A model generated the notes under the pieces. The model did no database searches. It was not told where the DNA came from and saw only the letters and a list, made by a program, of their open reading frames with translations. Shown one piece after another: positions 30,820 through 39,895 of a stretch of 64,000 nucleotides of DNA. Positions within the stretch are counted from its first letter, which is position 1, and each line of letters begins with the position of its first letter. This stretch comes from Mycolicibacter minnesotensis (lineage in GTDB: Bacteria > Actinomycetota > Actinomycetes > Mycobacteriales > Mycobacteriaceae): NCBI RefSeq assembly GCF_010731755.1, contig NZ_AP022589.1:868001-932000 (forward strand), in the 5' to 3' direction. The position numbers and the translations under genes are program-made.

Positions 30820-33608
30820 GGCTGGTTCTGTCCCTGGTCGCTGTCCACACTCTGCTCCACGTCGTTCTCCCGGGCGTGCGATCGGGCGGCGTGCACCCCG
30901 CCGAAGTGACTGCTGATCGAGGCGCGGATCGCCGCGGGATCGCGTTCCGGTGTCTCCGGGGCGCGCCGGGACGGTTCACCATTGGATGTTACCGGCCGTT
31001 CGTGGCCACCCGGCACTTCAGTGTCATCCAGATGTTCTTCGGCCGATGCCGAGCCAGGTATCAACCGGGCGCCCGGCTCGCGGACGGGCAGGCCGTGTTC
31101 CGTGTGCGCAACAACAGGTACGTTCTCCGCTTCGGCGGCAACCGACCAACCGCGGTCCCATACCGACTGCCAGTCCAAGTCAGCACGCAGGGCGGCCTCG
31201 TTGGGGTCGTTGGCAAGCGACTCCGAGAGCATGCGCTGATAAATGGAGTCGGTCTCTACATCGGAAGCGGTGGAGCTCACCCGGGTACGCGCCGCGAAAT
31301 ATCCCGACGTGTCCGCCGGAGAGAATTTCTCGCCGGAAGGCTCGGCGGCGCGCTGCGGTTCCGCGGCGGGCGACGCGGCCGGGCCGGCCGCCGGCTCCTC
31401 GGCCTCCCACCAGGGTTGCGGCAGCTCGCGGCGCACGTGTTCGGTATCGGCCGGCGCCTGCGCCGGTTGTTCTGGCGGCGCGATGGGCACGCCGGTAATT
31501 CCGCTGGAACCCGGTGTGCGTCGCGGCAGCAGCGAGACGCTGGGACCGGATTCGGCGGCCTCGGGCGGCTCGGCCTGCGGGTGGGACGCGGGCTCGTACG
31601 ATTCGGGCTGCGACGCCTCGGCGTGAGCCACGTAGGGCGCAGCCGACGGCGCGAAGACCGGCGCCGAGGCGAGCTCCTCGCCGGGCCGGACGGTCAGCAG
31701 GTGCGGGGGCAGATACACCTCGGCGGTGATACCGCGAGACCCCTGCGACGCCGGGAACAACCGGACCTCGGTCTGATGTCGAGCCGCCAGCCGGGAGATC
31801 ACGAAGAGGCCCATGTGCCGGGCGTTCTCGGGGCTGAACTCCCCGCCCGCCGCCAGGCGCATGTTGGCCATCCGCAGGTCCGCGTCGGTCATGCCCAAGC
31901 CGACATCGACGACCTCGACCACCACCCCGCCGTCGTTCTCGAATCCGGCGACCACCCGCACCGGCTCCGTCGGCGCCGAGTACCGCAGCGCGTTGTCGAT
32001 CAGTTCCGCAAGCAGGTGCACACAGTCCGCCGCGGCCGTACCGATCACGGTGGTGTCGGGCACCAGCACGGTCTGCACCCGGTCGTAGCCCTCGACTTCC
32101 GAGGCGGCGGCGTTGATCAGGGTCGCCAGCGGAACCGGCCGACCACGCTCGTGCGGCACGCGGGCACCGGCCAGTACCAGCAGGTTCGCGCCGTTGCGCC
32201 GCATCCGGGCAGCCAGGTGGTCCAGCCGGAACAGACTTTCCAGCCGGTCCGGATCGTCCTCATTGCGTTCCAGCCGGTCGATCAGGGCCAACTGCTGGTC
32301 GACCAGGGACCGGTTGCGCCGCGACATCGTCTCGAACATCTCGTTGACCAGACCCCGCAATCGGGCCTCGTCACCGGCGAGCAGCAGCGCCTGGGCGTGC
32401 AGCTCGTCGATGGCATGGGCGACCTGCCCCACCTCCTCGGTGGTGTAGACCGGCAGCGGGTCAGGGTCACGCTCAGAGCCGGGCACGCCGGCACGCAACC
32501 GGGCGATCTCCTGTTCGAGGTCAGTGTGGGCCACCTGCAACGCGCTGTCCCGCAGGGTGCGCAGCGGACGCACCAGGGAGCGAGCCACCAGCCCCACGGC
32601 CAGCAGGGTCGCGGTGATCGCGGTCAGCACCAACGCGATGTCGCGCAGCGCAGCAGCACGCCGGTCCGCGGCCCGGTCCTCCACCGCCTGGGTCACCGCT
32701 CCGGTGTTCTCACTGATCAGGCGGGCAGCGATCTGGTCGGTGGTACGGATCGAGTCGCGCAACACCGGGTTATTGGGCAGCACCTGTTCGGGATCGGCCA
32801 GGATCGACATCCGAATCACCAACTGCTGTTGCAGCGACTTGGCGTCCGGCGAGTCCACGCCGAGCACCTCGGTCATGCCGAACAGGGTCGACGGCTCGGT
32901 GCCGGCCAACGTCATCATCGAGCTGCGCAGCTCCGGGTCGGGCAGTTCCCCGCCCCGGTTGACCAGAAGTTCCTGCATCATCATCTGGCCCCGGGCGCCG
33001 ACGGCACGGCTGAGAGCCTCGGTCTGCGATCGGATGCGCTCACTGTCCACCCGCACGGAACCGGTGATGGTGTCCTCGGCGGTCAGCAGGATCGGGGCGT
33101 AACCGGTCACCTCGTCGCGCAGGCCGACCCCGGTGGTCGACACCTGACTCAGCAAGTTCTGGCCGCGATCGATCAGCGACTCCACTCCGGATCGCACGTC
33201 GGTGGCCACATCGGTGTGCGACAGCTGCGACTGGAGCTCGGACTTACGGTTCTCGAAGTTCTTCCGGGCACCCTCGGCGTCGCCGTCGGAGGACACCGCC
33301 ACCAGCGCGTCGCCCAGCGCCGACATGTAATTGGTGATCGGCGGGATCATCTCGGCGCGGTCGGCCACCAACCGGAGCCGGTTGGCCTCGGTGAGCGCGT
33401 CGGCGACCCGCAGTCCGCCGAACACCCCGGCCAGCGCCAGCGGCAGCAACGCGATCGCCAGCACCTTCCAGCGCACCGGCCAGTTCCGCACCGACCATCG
33501 CGACGGACGCTTGAGGCCCGCAGCCTCCGGCTGCTGACCGTCCACGGCTGACTCGGCGGGCTCGTTACTGGCTTGGTCCACCCCTTCCGGGTGGTCAAAG
33601 AGTGTCAC
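30816..33608 (-). CDS. Conservon nitrate/nitrite-sensor-like histidine kinase (Rv3365c-like)
   Basis: 930 residues (CvnA type). A transmembrane helix near residues 48-70 ([18 protein letters not shown]) and a second near 330-355 ([19 protein letters not shown]) flank an extracytoplasmic NIT-like sensing region. HAMP, a dimerisation segment with [13 protein letters not shown] and a HATPase domain ([10 protein letters not shown], then DVGLGM) follow. The C-terminal 250 residues are low-complexity and Pro/Glu-rich. It begins the conservon operon. The final GTPase and MfpA link the signal to gyrase protection, as inferred from studied homologues. Confidence 0.9.
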   Translation of the reverse strand: MTLFDHPEGVDQASNEPAESAVDGQQPEAAGLKRPSRWSVRNWPVRWKVLAIALLPLALAGVFGGLRVADALTEANRLRLVADRAEMIPPITNYMSALGDALVAVSSDGDAEGARKNFENRKSELQSQLSHTDVATDVRSGVESLIDRGQNLLSQVSTTGVGLRDEVTGYAPILLTAEDTITGSVRVDSERIRSQTEALSRAVGARGQMMMQELLVNRGGELPDPELRSSMMTLAGTEPSTLFGMTEVLGVDSPDAKSLQQQLVIRMSILADPEQVLPNNPVLRDSIRTTDQIAARLISENTGAVTQAVEDRAADRRAAALRDIALVLTAITATLLAVGLVARSLVRPLRTLRDSALQVAHTDLEQEIARLRAGVPGSERDPDPLPVYTTEEVGQVAHAIDELHAQALLLAGDEARLRGLVNEMFETMSRRNRSLVDQQLALIDRLERNEDDPDRLESLFRLDHLAARMRRNGANLLVLAGARVPHERGRPVPLATLINAAASEVEGYDRVQTVLVPDTTVIGTAAADCVHLLAELIDNALRYSAPTEPVRVVAGFENDGGVVVEVVDVGLGMTDADLRMANMRLAAGGEFSPENARHMGLFVISRLAARHQTEVRLFPASQGSRGITAEVYLPPHLLTVRPGEELASAPVFAPSAAPYVAHAEASQPESYEPASHPQAEPPEAAESGPSVSLLPRRTPGSSGITGVPIAPPEQPAQAPADTEHVRRELPQPWWEAEEPAAGPAASPAAEPQRAAEPSGEKFSPADTSGYFAARTRVSSTASDVETDSIYQRMLSESLANDPNEAALRADLDWQSVWDRGWSVAAEAENVPVVAHTEHGLPVREPGARLIPGSASAEEHLDDTEVPGGHERPVTSNGEPSRRAPETPERDPAAIRASISSHFGGVHAARSHARENDVEQSVDSDQGQNQP

Positions 33609-34025
33609 CGGTCGGCGGCCGATTCGCCGACCGCTCGGCTGAGATTCACCGTCTGCGCCTCATTCATCGGACTCTCTCCGGACATCGCGCCCGTACAGCG
33701 GATCGCGGTGTGATTCACGGCATAGCAATCCGACGAGTATGACAGTCAGGCCACGGCCATGACCAGGATTTTTACTGAACAGAACACTTTCCGAGACCTG
33801 CGCGTGTCATGGCGAACTCAGGTCGAGCAAACAGGCCGGCGACCACGATCGACCCCCCTGATCCGGCTCTGGTGTTGTTGGACATCCCCAACTGAAGTGG
33901 CCGGATCACCGTCGGCGGCTTCACGTCAGCGGGATGGGCGAATAAACAGTGCAGGCACCTGACCCGAGCGAACCGGGGTCTAGTGCCTGCAGAATAAGAC
34001 ACGCCATAACAACGACGCCAGCCCG
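33609..34025. other. Intergenic region upstream of the conservon; no gene seen
   Basis: This 417-bp gap probably carries the conservon promoter near 33609-33780. A strong hairpin at 33950-33991, listed separately, separates it from the upstream DUF732 gene. I see no coding frame with family similarity. Confidence 0.5.
33945..33991 (-). terminator. Strong hairpin after the DUF732 gene
   Basis: TGCAGGCAC (33950-33958) pairs with GTGCCTGCA (33983-33991), and inside them GACCC pairs with GGGTC across a short internal loop. On the minus strand it lies 35 nt after the DUF732 stop and is followed by CTGTTTATT, a weak U-rich run. A factor-independent-like terminator is the best reading. Confidence 0.6.
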
Positions 34026-34358
34026 TCAGCACAAATGTTGCTGCGCGGCTGTTATGAAGATTCGGTAATTATCCTGAGCAGCCGGGAGGGTGGTTGCAAC
34101 CATCTGGTCCGGCGTCAGCCCCAGCTGCAGCTGGTTGCACACGTCATGACCGTTCGCGACTGCCACGTCCGGACGCGTGATGAGCCCGGGCGCCACCGGG
34201 ATGCCCGTCCCACCGAAACTCATAGCCGACCAACCGTTTTCACGTAGCGCGTCAAGGAAGGTCTGCTCATCGGCGTGAGCTGCCGGTGCAGCCAAAACTC
34301 CAACGGAGAATCCCATTGCTGCAATGGGAGCAACTACCCCCGCTTTACCAAAAAGCAT
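34026..34358 (-). CDS. Small secreted DUF732 protein
   Basis: 110 residues with a signal peptide (about 1-29, ending AAHADE). The mature part has the DUF732 pattern (EQTFLDALRENGW, then VCNQLQLGLTPDQMV) and two Cys that probably pair. Function is unknown. It stands alone between the conservon and trmL, with a strong terminator-like hairpin downstream. Confidence 0.82.
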   Translation of the reverse strand: MLFGKAGVVAPIAAMGFSVGVLAAPAAHADEQTFLDALRENGWSAMSFGGTGIPVAPGLITRPDVAVANGHDVCNQLQLGLTPDQMVATTLPAAQDNYRIFITAAQQHLC

Positions 34359-34638
34359 TTCGATTCCCTATTCTTTTTGCGATCAGCACGACTCGGACTG
34401 CGAGATTACCGCGCCCCGACGAGGTACGCGATTTGTCTCGAGAATTCATCCCGGACCGAAGACCCAGGCGAGTTTGCGACAGACATTTCTGAAGTTCTTT
34501 GACGATTTGCGGGGAGCCCTGGACCGGCCCGCAATGCACCGTGAACTTCCTGGTTGGCTTCGACAGGCATAGCCTTCCTGATACGCGGCGACCGGAGGCC
34601 GGTCGCTTCTTGGCCTGCCGTGATACGAGGATGCTGCT
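34359..34638. other. Intergenic region, nothing recognised
   Basis: These 280 bp separate the DUF732 gene and divergent trmL. The part 34340-34400 is A+T-rich for this genome and probably holds the DUF732 promoter. Short frames show no family features. Confidence 0.4.
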
Positions 34639-35103
34639 GTGTTCAGAGTGCTGTTCTATTCGCCGCGCATCCCGCCCAACACCGGAAACGCGATCCGGAT
34701 GGTGGCCGCGACCGGAGCGGAACTGCATCTGGTGGAGCCTCTGGGCTTCGACCTGTCCGAGCCGAAGCTGCGACGGGCCGGTCTGGACTACCACGACTTG
34801 GCCTGGGTGACGGTGCATCCGTCCCTGCCTGCGGCATGGGAGGCGTTGGGACAGGCTCGGGTCTTCGCGTTCACCGCTGGCGCCACCACGCCCTACACCG
34901 ACGTGCACTACTTACCCGGCGACGTGTTGATGTTCGGTCCCGAACCCACCGGCCTGGATGAGGCGACCCTGGCCGATCCGCACATCACCGCGCGACTGCG
35001 GATCCCGATGCTTCCCGGCCGACGGTCGCTGAATCTGTCGAACGCTGCCGCGGTGGCGGCTTATGAGGCGTGGCGCCAGCACGGATTCGCCGGCGGGGTG
35101 TGA
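34639..35103 (+). CDS. trmL: tRNA (cytidine/uridine-34 2'-O) methyltransferase, SpoU family
   Basis: 154 residues, the typical minimal SPOUT enzyme (Rv3366 spoU). The C-terminal knot motifs are LMFGPEPTGLDE, IPMLPGRRSLNLSNAAAVAAYEAWRQ. TrmL methylates the wobble ribose of tRNA-Leu isoacceptors with SAM. The GTG start at 34639 yields MFRVLFYSPRIPPNTGNAIR, the family N-terminus. Confidence 0.93.
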   Translation: MFRVLFYSPRIPPNTGNAIRMVAATGAELHLVEPLGFDLSEPKLRRAGLDYHDLAWVTVHPSLPAAWEALGQARVFAFTAGATTPYTDVHYLPGDVLMFGPEPTGLDEATLADPHITARLRIPMLPGRRSLNLSNAAAVAAYEAWRQHGFAGGV

Positions 35104-35185
35104 GCTGTCACCCGGCGCCGAACGTCGGGTTATGGCACGCGATTCCTTCGAAAACGTGACATACCCCGACATTCACCGCTGGCGA

Positions 35186-35827
35186 TCACCAGGTGTCGAA
35201 ATGCACCACCTGCTCGGCCGGCAGCCGCTTGGCCGGCTTGAAGTCGGTGCCCTTGGCGTAGGCGATCGGGAACAGTCCGCCCTGGCTGTACTCCTCGTAC
35301 GGAATGCCGAGCACCTCGGCGGCCTGACGCTCACCATCCCCGAGCAGGTGCAGTGTGGTCCAGCAGGAACCCAGGCCGCGGTTGCGCAGCGCCAGGCAGT
35401 AGCTCCACGCAGCCGGGAACAGTGACGCCCAGTAGGACGCGCTCGACGGCCGCTGTTCAGGCCGGCCCGCCAGGCACGGGATCATCAGCACCGGGACGTC
35501 CTGCATGTACTCGGCCAGGTACTTGGCCGAACCGCTGACAAACTCCATCCGCTCGCTACGCACGTCACCCTCGCCGTAGTCCGGCTTGAGCTGGCTCAGG
35601 TAGGGAGTGGCGTTGACGCGATAGATGTCGGCGATCGCCTGCTTCTTGACCGGGTCGGTGACAAACATCCACTGCCAGCCCTGAGCGTTGGAACCCGTCG
35701 GTGCCTGCAAGGCGATCTCGAGGCACTCCATCAGCACCTCGCGGGGAACCGGCTTGTCGAGATCGAGACGCTTGCGAACCGATCGCGTGGTGGTCAGGAC
35801 TTCGTCGGCGGACAAGTTGAGGTTCAT
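35186..35827 (-). CDS. Nitroreductase-family FMN oxidoreductase (Rv3368c-like)
   Basis: 213 residues of the nitroreductase fold. TTRSVRKRLDLDKPV is the FMN-phosphate-binding N-terminal segment; APTGSNAQGWQWMFVTD and GLGSCWTTLHL are further cofactor and dimer contacts. The physiological substrate is unknown. The upstream end leads into the 56-bp tandem repeats. Confidence 0.88.
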   Translation of the reverse strand: MNLNLSADEVLTTTRSVRKRLDLDKPVPREVLMECLEIALQAPTGSNAQGWQWMFVTDPVKKQAIADIYRVNATPYLSQLKPDYGEGDVRSERMEFVSGSAKYLAEYMQDVPVLMIPCLAGRPEQRPSSASYWASLFPAAWSYCLALRNRGLGSCWTTLHLLGDGERQAAEVLGIPYEEYSQGGLFPIAYAKGTDFKPAKRLPAEQVVHFDTW

Positions 35828-35850
35828 GGATGGAGGCTACCGTCGGGCTC

Positions 35851-36074
35851 ATTGCGGCGGCCCAGCTTCGACTCTCCTGCGTCGAACCTCGCTGACCGCC
35901 GGGCTTACTGCGGCGGCCCAGCTTCGACTCTCCTGCGTCGAACCTCGCTGACCGCCGGGCTTACTGCGGCGGCCCAGCTTCGACTCTCCTGCGTCGAACC
36001 TCGCTGACCGCCGGGCTTACTGCGGCGGCCCAGCTTCGACTCTCCTGCGTCGAACCTCGCTGACCGCCGGGCAC
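35851..36074. repeat. Four tandem 56-bp repeats, copy C of the dispersed family
   Basis: Units start at 35851, 35907, 35963 and 36019 and are almost identical (A(C/T)TGCGGCGGCCCAGCTTCG onward). Reverse-complemented, they match single copies at 4001 and 6411. The array fills the gap between the nitroreductase and dnaE2 and ends at the dnaE2 stop codon. Confidence 0.93.
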
Positions 36075-39000
36075 TACCGAAAATCGCGGGAGCGCGAACT
36101 CACCGTCAGCTCAAGGGCGCCCAGCCGATCGGCCAGGACGGTGACCGCCCCACTGGCGTTCTGCACCCGTCCGCGAATCAGCAGCGCCGTCGCCGTCTGC
36201 GCCAGCCGGCGATGCCGGGACCACACCCCCGGCGTACACAGCACATTGACCATCCCGGTCTCATCTTCGAGGTTGACGAATGTCACCCCGCGCGCAGTGG
36301 CCGGCCGCTGCCGGTGGGTGACCGCCCCGGCCACCAGCACCCGGGTGCCGTCGGGAACGCTCAGCAGCCGATCGGCGGGGATCACCCCGAGCGCGTCGAG
36401 ATCGGCGCGCAGGAACTGGGTAGGGAAGCTGTCACAGGAGACCCCGGTGGCCCAAACGTCTGCGGCGGACAACTCGATCTCACTCATCCCGGGCAACGCC
36501 GGGGTCTGCGTCGCCACCCCCACCCCGGGCAGCCGATCAGGCCGCTGGCCTGCCGCGGCCCCGGCCACCCACAGCGCCTCCCGGCGCGACATACCGAAGC
36601 AGTCGAAGGCACCAGCGGTCGCCAGCGCCTCGGCCTGTGACACCGAAAGCTGCACCCGGGCAGTAAGATCCACCATCGAAGCGAACATCCCGCGCGCCTC
36701 ACGGTCGGCCACCAAACGCTCGGCGAGTTCGGTGCCGATCCCCCGGACCGCACCCAGCCCCAGCCGGACCTGAGTTCCGGCTTCGGCCAGGGTGGCGTGC
36801 GCCAGACTGGCGTTGACGTCCGGCCGGTGCACAAGGACCCCGTGCCGGCGGGCATCGGCCACCAGCGACTGCGGAGAATAGAAGCCCATCGGCTGCGCCC
36901 GCAGCAGCGCGGCGCAGAACGCCGCCGGGTAGTGCAGTTTGAACCAGGCGGAGTAGAAGACCAGCGATGCGAAGCTCATCGCGTGGCTCTCCGGAAATCC
37001 ATAGTTGGCAAAGGCTTCCAGCTTCTCGTAGATCCTCATCGCAACCTCACCGGTGATGCCGTGACACTCGGCCATGCCCTCGTAGAACCGGTCGCGTAAC
37101 CGGCGCATCCGTTCCGGTGATCGCTTGGAACCCATCGCGCGGCGCAGCTGGTCGGCTTCGCTCGCGGTGAACCCGGCACAGTCCACCGCCAGCGTCATCA
37201 GCTGCTCCTGAAACAGCGGGATTCCCAGGGTCTTCTTCAGCGCTCGCGCCATACACGGATGCTCATAGGTCACCGGGTCGATGCCATTGCGGCGGCGGAT
37301 ATAGGGGTGCACCGACCCGCCCTGAATCGGTCCGGGCCGGATCAGTGCGACCTCCACCACCAGGTCGTAGAAGACCCGGGGGCGCAACCGCGGCAGGGTG
37401 GCCATCTGCGCGCGCGACTCCACCTGGAATACCCCGACCGTGTCGGCGCGCGCGAGCATCTCATAGACCGCCGGCTCGGACAGATCGATGGCGGCCAGGT
37501 CCACCGCGACCCCACAATGCTGCGCCACCAGGTCGATCGCGTAGTGCAACGCCGAAAGCATTCCCAGACCGAGCAGGTCGAACTTGACCAAACCGATTGC
37601 TGCGCAGTCGTCTTTATCCCATTGCAGCACGCTTCGGCCCGGCATTCGCGCCCATTCCACCGGGCACACATCGGCGATCGGTCGATCACAGATCACCATG
37701 CCGCCGGAGTGGATGCCCAGATGCCGCGGCAGATCGGCGACCTGAGCAGCCAGCTCGATCACCTGCTCAGGGATGTCCTGAACATCGACACTCTCCCGGA
37801 CCGGTGGGCCCCATCTGCTCAGCTGCTTACTCCAAGCATCCTGCTGCCCCGGCGAATAGCCCAGTGCGCGAGCCATATCCCGCACGGCACTGCGGCCCCG
37901 GTAGGTGATGACGTTGGCCACCTGGGCGGCATGGTCGCGACCGTATCTGTCGTAGACGTACTGGATCACCTTCTCGCGCTCATCGGACTCGATGTCGATG
38001 TCGATGTCGGGTGGGCCGTCACGGGCCGGCGACAGAAAGCGCTCGAACAACAACCCGTTGGCCACCGGATCCACCGCGGTGATACCGAGGGCGTAGCAGA
38101 CCGCGGAGTTGGCCGCCGATCCCCTGCCCTGGCACAGAATGTCATTGCGGCGGCAGAACTGGGTGATGTCGTGCACCACGAGGAAATATCCGGGAAACTC
38201 CAGTTGGGCAATGACTTCCAATTCACGGTCGATCTGGGCGTAAGCGGCGGGCCTGCGTTCGGGTGGGCCATAGCGCCCGGCTGCGCCGGCCAGGGTCAGC
38301 CGGCGCAGCCAGCTGTTCTCGGTGTACCCCTCCGGGACCGCGAACGGTGGCAGTCGCGGTGCGATCAGAGCCAGCGAGAAGGCGCACCGCTCGCCGAGTT
38401 CGGCCGCCGCCGGCACCGCTGCCGGGTACGCCGCGAACAATCGGGCCATCTCCGCCCCAGACCTCAGATGCGCACCGCCCAACGGGGCCAGCCGGCCGGC
38501 GGCGGCATCCAGCGACTGGCGCGCACGTATCGCACCCAACGCCATCGCCAGCCGGCCCCGGTCCGGCCCGGCGAAATGCGCGCCGGTGGTGGCCACCAGA
38601 CTCACCCCGAACCGGGGCGCCAGCCCGGCCAGCGCGGCGTTGCGCTCGTCGTCGCAGGGGTCTCCGTTTCGGGTCAGCTCCACGCCGACCCGGGCGGCCC
38701 CGAACCGGTCCACCAGGTCTGCCAGCGCGACACCGGCCGCGTCCGGCCCACCGGTGGCCAGCGCATGACGGACGTGGCCTTTACGACAGCCGGTGAGGAT
38801 GTGCCAGTGCCCGCCGGCCGCTTCGGTCAGCGCATCCAGGTCGAAACGCGGCCGGCCCTTCTCTCCGGCCAGATGCGCGGCAGCGATCTGCCGCGACAAC
38901 CGCCGATAGCCCTCCGGACCGCGGGCCAGCACCAGCAGGTGCGGTCCGGGCGGGTCCGGATCGTCGGTACGGGCCCGGGACGAGCTGGCCCCCAGCGATA

Positions 39001-39349
39001 ACTCGGCGCCGAACACGGTGGCCATCTCCAGCTCCCGGGCCGCCTCGGCGAACCGCACCACCCCGTACAGACCGTTGTGATCGGTCAGCGCGATCGCCCG
39101 CAGGCCCAGCCGGGCAGCCTCGGCGACCAGCTCCTGCGGACTGCTGGCGCCGTCTAAGAAGCTGTACCCCGAATGGGCGTGCAACTCGGCATACGGCACC
39201 GTGCGCCCAGCCGAACGGCGCAGCTCGGACGGCGGGACCGACGGGTTGCGATCCGCCGACACACCGGCCGAATCACCGGTGTGACGAGGCTTACCATCGA
39301 GCACCCGCTCCATTTCCGCCCAGCTCGGCGGCCCACCACCCCAACCCAT
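36074..39349 (-). CDS. dnaE2: Error-prone DNA polymerase DnaE2
   Basis: 1091 residues from ATG 39349. Domains are an N-terminal PHP domain (PYAELHAHSGYSFLDGASSP), the C-family polymerase core with the catalytic PDIDIDIESDEREK, and a C-terminal OB domain. DnaE2 (Rv3370c) performs translesion synthesis with ImuB and ImuA' and causes damage-induced mutagenesis. ATG 39349 (MGWGGGPPSWAEMERVL) matches the M. tuberculosis start; an ATG at 39370 lies inside the LexA box and is unlikely. The stop codon abuts the 56-bp repeat array. Confidence 0.94.
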   Translation of the reverse strand: MGWGGGPPSWAEMERVLDGKPRHTGDSAGVSADRNPSVPPSELRRSAGRTVPYAELHAHSGYSFLDGASSPQELVAEAARLGLRAIALTDHNGLYGVVRFAEAARELEMATVFGAELSLGASSSRARTDDPDPPGPHLLVLARGPEGYRRLSRQIAAAHLAGEKGRPRFDLDALTEAAGGHWHILTGCRKGHVRHALATGGPDAAGVALADLVDRFGAARVGVELTRNGDPCDDERNAALAGLAPRFGVSLVATTGAHFAGPDRGRLAMALGAIRARQSLDAAAGRLAPLGGAHLRSGAEMARLFAAYPAAVPAAAELGERCAFSLALIAPRLPPFAVPEGYTENSWLRRLTLAGAAGRYGPPERRPAAYAQIDRELEVIAQLEFPGYFLVVHDITQFCRRNDILCQGRGSAANSAVCYALGITAVDPVANGLLFERFLSPARDGPPDIDIDIESDEREKVIQYVYDRYGRDHAAQVANVITYRGRSAVRDMARALGYSPGQQDAWSKQLSRWGPPVRESVDVQDIPEQVIELAAQVADLPRHLGIHSGGMVICDRPIADVCPVEWARMPGRSVLQWDKDDCAAIGLVKFDLLGLGMLSALHYAIDLVAQHCGVAVDLAAIDLSEPAVYEMLARADTVGVFQVESRAQMATLPRLRPRVFYDLVVEVALIRPGPIQGGSVHPYIRRRNGIDPVTYEHPCMARALKKTLGIPLFQEQLMTLAVDCAGFTASEADQLRRAMGSKRSPERMRRLRDRFYEGMAECHGITGEVAMRIYEKLEAFANYGFPESHAMSFASLVFYSAWFKLHYPAAFCAALLRAQPMGFYSPQSLVADARRHGVLVHRPDVNASLAHATLAEAGTQVRLGLGAVRGIGTELAERLVADREARGMFASMVDLTARVQLSVSQAEALATAGAFDCFGMSRREALWVAGAAAGQRPDRLPGVGVATQTPALPGMSEIELSAADVWATGVSCDSFPTQFLRADLDALGVIPADRLLSVPDGTRVLVAGAVTHRQRPATARGVTFVNLEDETGMVNVLCTPGVWSRHRRLAQTATALLIRGRVQNASGAVTVLADRLGALELTVSSRSRDFR

Positions 39350-39362
39350 ACCCGACAAGATA

Positions 39363-39378
39363 TCGAACATACGTGCGA
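39363..39378 (-). promoter_or_regulatory. SOS (LexA) box of dnaE2
   Basis: TCGAACATACGTGCGA matches the mycobacterial LexA consensus TCGAAC-N4-GTTCGA at 11 of 12 positions. It ends 14 bp before the dnaE2 ATG at 39349 and overlaps the alternative ATG at 39370, so the shorter dnaE2 start is favoured. Confidence 0.82.
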
Positions 39379-39418
39379 AAATGTTGTCGCTGGGTGTGAA
39401 AAAGAACTTTGATGCACT

Positions 39419-39433
39419 AATCTGTGTCAGATT
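39419..39433. promoter_or_regulatory. Candidate operator upstream of mmpS-mmpL
   Basis: AATCTG-TGT-CAGATT is a perfect 6-bp inverted repeat with a 3-bp centre, 31 bp before the mmpS ATG. It could bind a TetR- or MarR-type repressor. No regulator gene is adjacent. Confidence 0.35.
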
Positions 39434-39463
39434 CCGGCACGATCCGAAAGGGCCACTGCTTTC

Positions 39464-39895
39464 ATGTTCGGCGTTGTCAGACGTGCATGGTTACCCCTGC
39501 TCATCGTCGCAGTCCTCGCGGTGGGAGGGTTCACGGTGCAGCGGGTTCGCGGCTACTTCGGAGCCGACGACAGCGGCAACGGAACTGTCCCGTTTGAGGA
39601 CACCAAACCGTTCCACCCCAAAATCGTGGTCTATGACGTCTTCAGTCCGGACGGGACCTACGCCGACGTCAATTATCTGGATCTGGACGCCCTACCGCAG
39701 CGGATCGACGGCGTCAGCCTGCCGTGGTCACTGACCCTGTCCACCACCAATCCCGCGGTGAGCCCCAACATCGTCGCTCAAGGTGACGGCACCACCATCG
39801 GCTGCCGGGTCACCATCGATGGAGTGGTCAAAGAAGAACGCATCTCCACCAGTCCTGTCAGCGCCCAGACCTTCTGCATTGTGAAATCCGCATGA
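39464..39895 (+). CDS. MmpS-family accessory protein
   Basis: 143 residues. One N-terminal transmembrane helix ([20 protein letters not shown]) is followed by a periplasmic beta-sandwich with [20 protein letters not shown] and [20 protein letters not shown], the MmpS signature; two Cys lie near the C-terminus. MmpS proteins work with MmpL transporters in export of lipids or siderophores. It overlaps mmpL by 4 nt (ATGA). Which MmpS subfamily it belongs to needs alignment. Confidence 0.92.
   Translation: MFGVVRRAWLPLLIVAVLAVGGFTVQRVRGYFGADDSGNGTVPFEDTKPFHPKIVVYDVFSPDGTYADVNYLDLDALPQRIDGVSLPWSLTLSTTNPAVSPNIVAQGDGTTIGCRVTIDGVVKEERISTSPVSAQTFCIVKSA

Noticed and set aside
30003-33551. 1182-residue open frame antisense to the conservon kinase
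   Set aside because: It is a high-GC shadow: His/Arg/Gln-rich, no family motif, and lies opposite a well-supported kinase, roadblock and DUF742 gene. Similar long shadows oppose dnaE2, metY and PPE genes.
24801-36074. CRISPR arrays at 24.8 kb and 35.9 kb
   Set aside because: The units abut one another with no unique spacers and no cas genes are present; they are tandem repeats.
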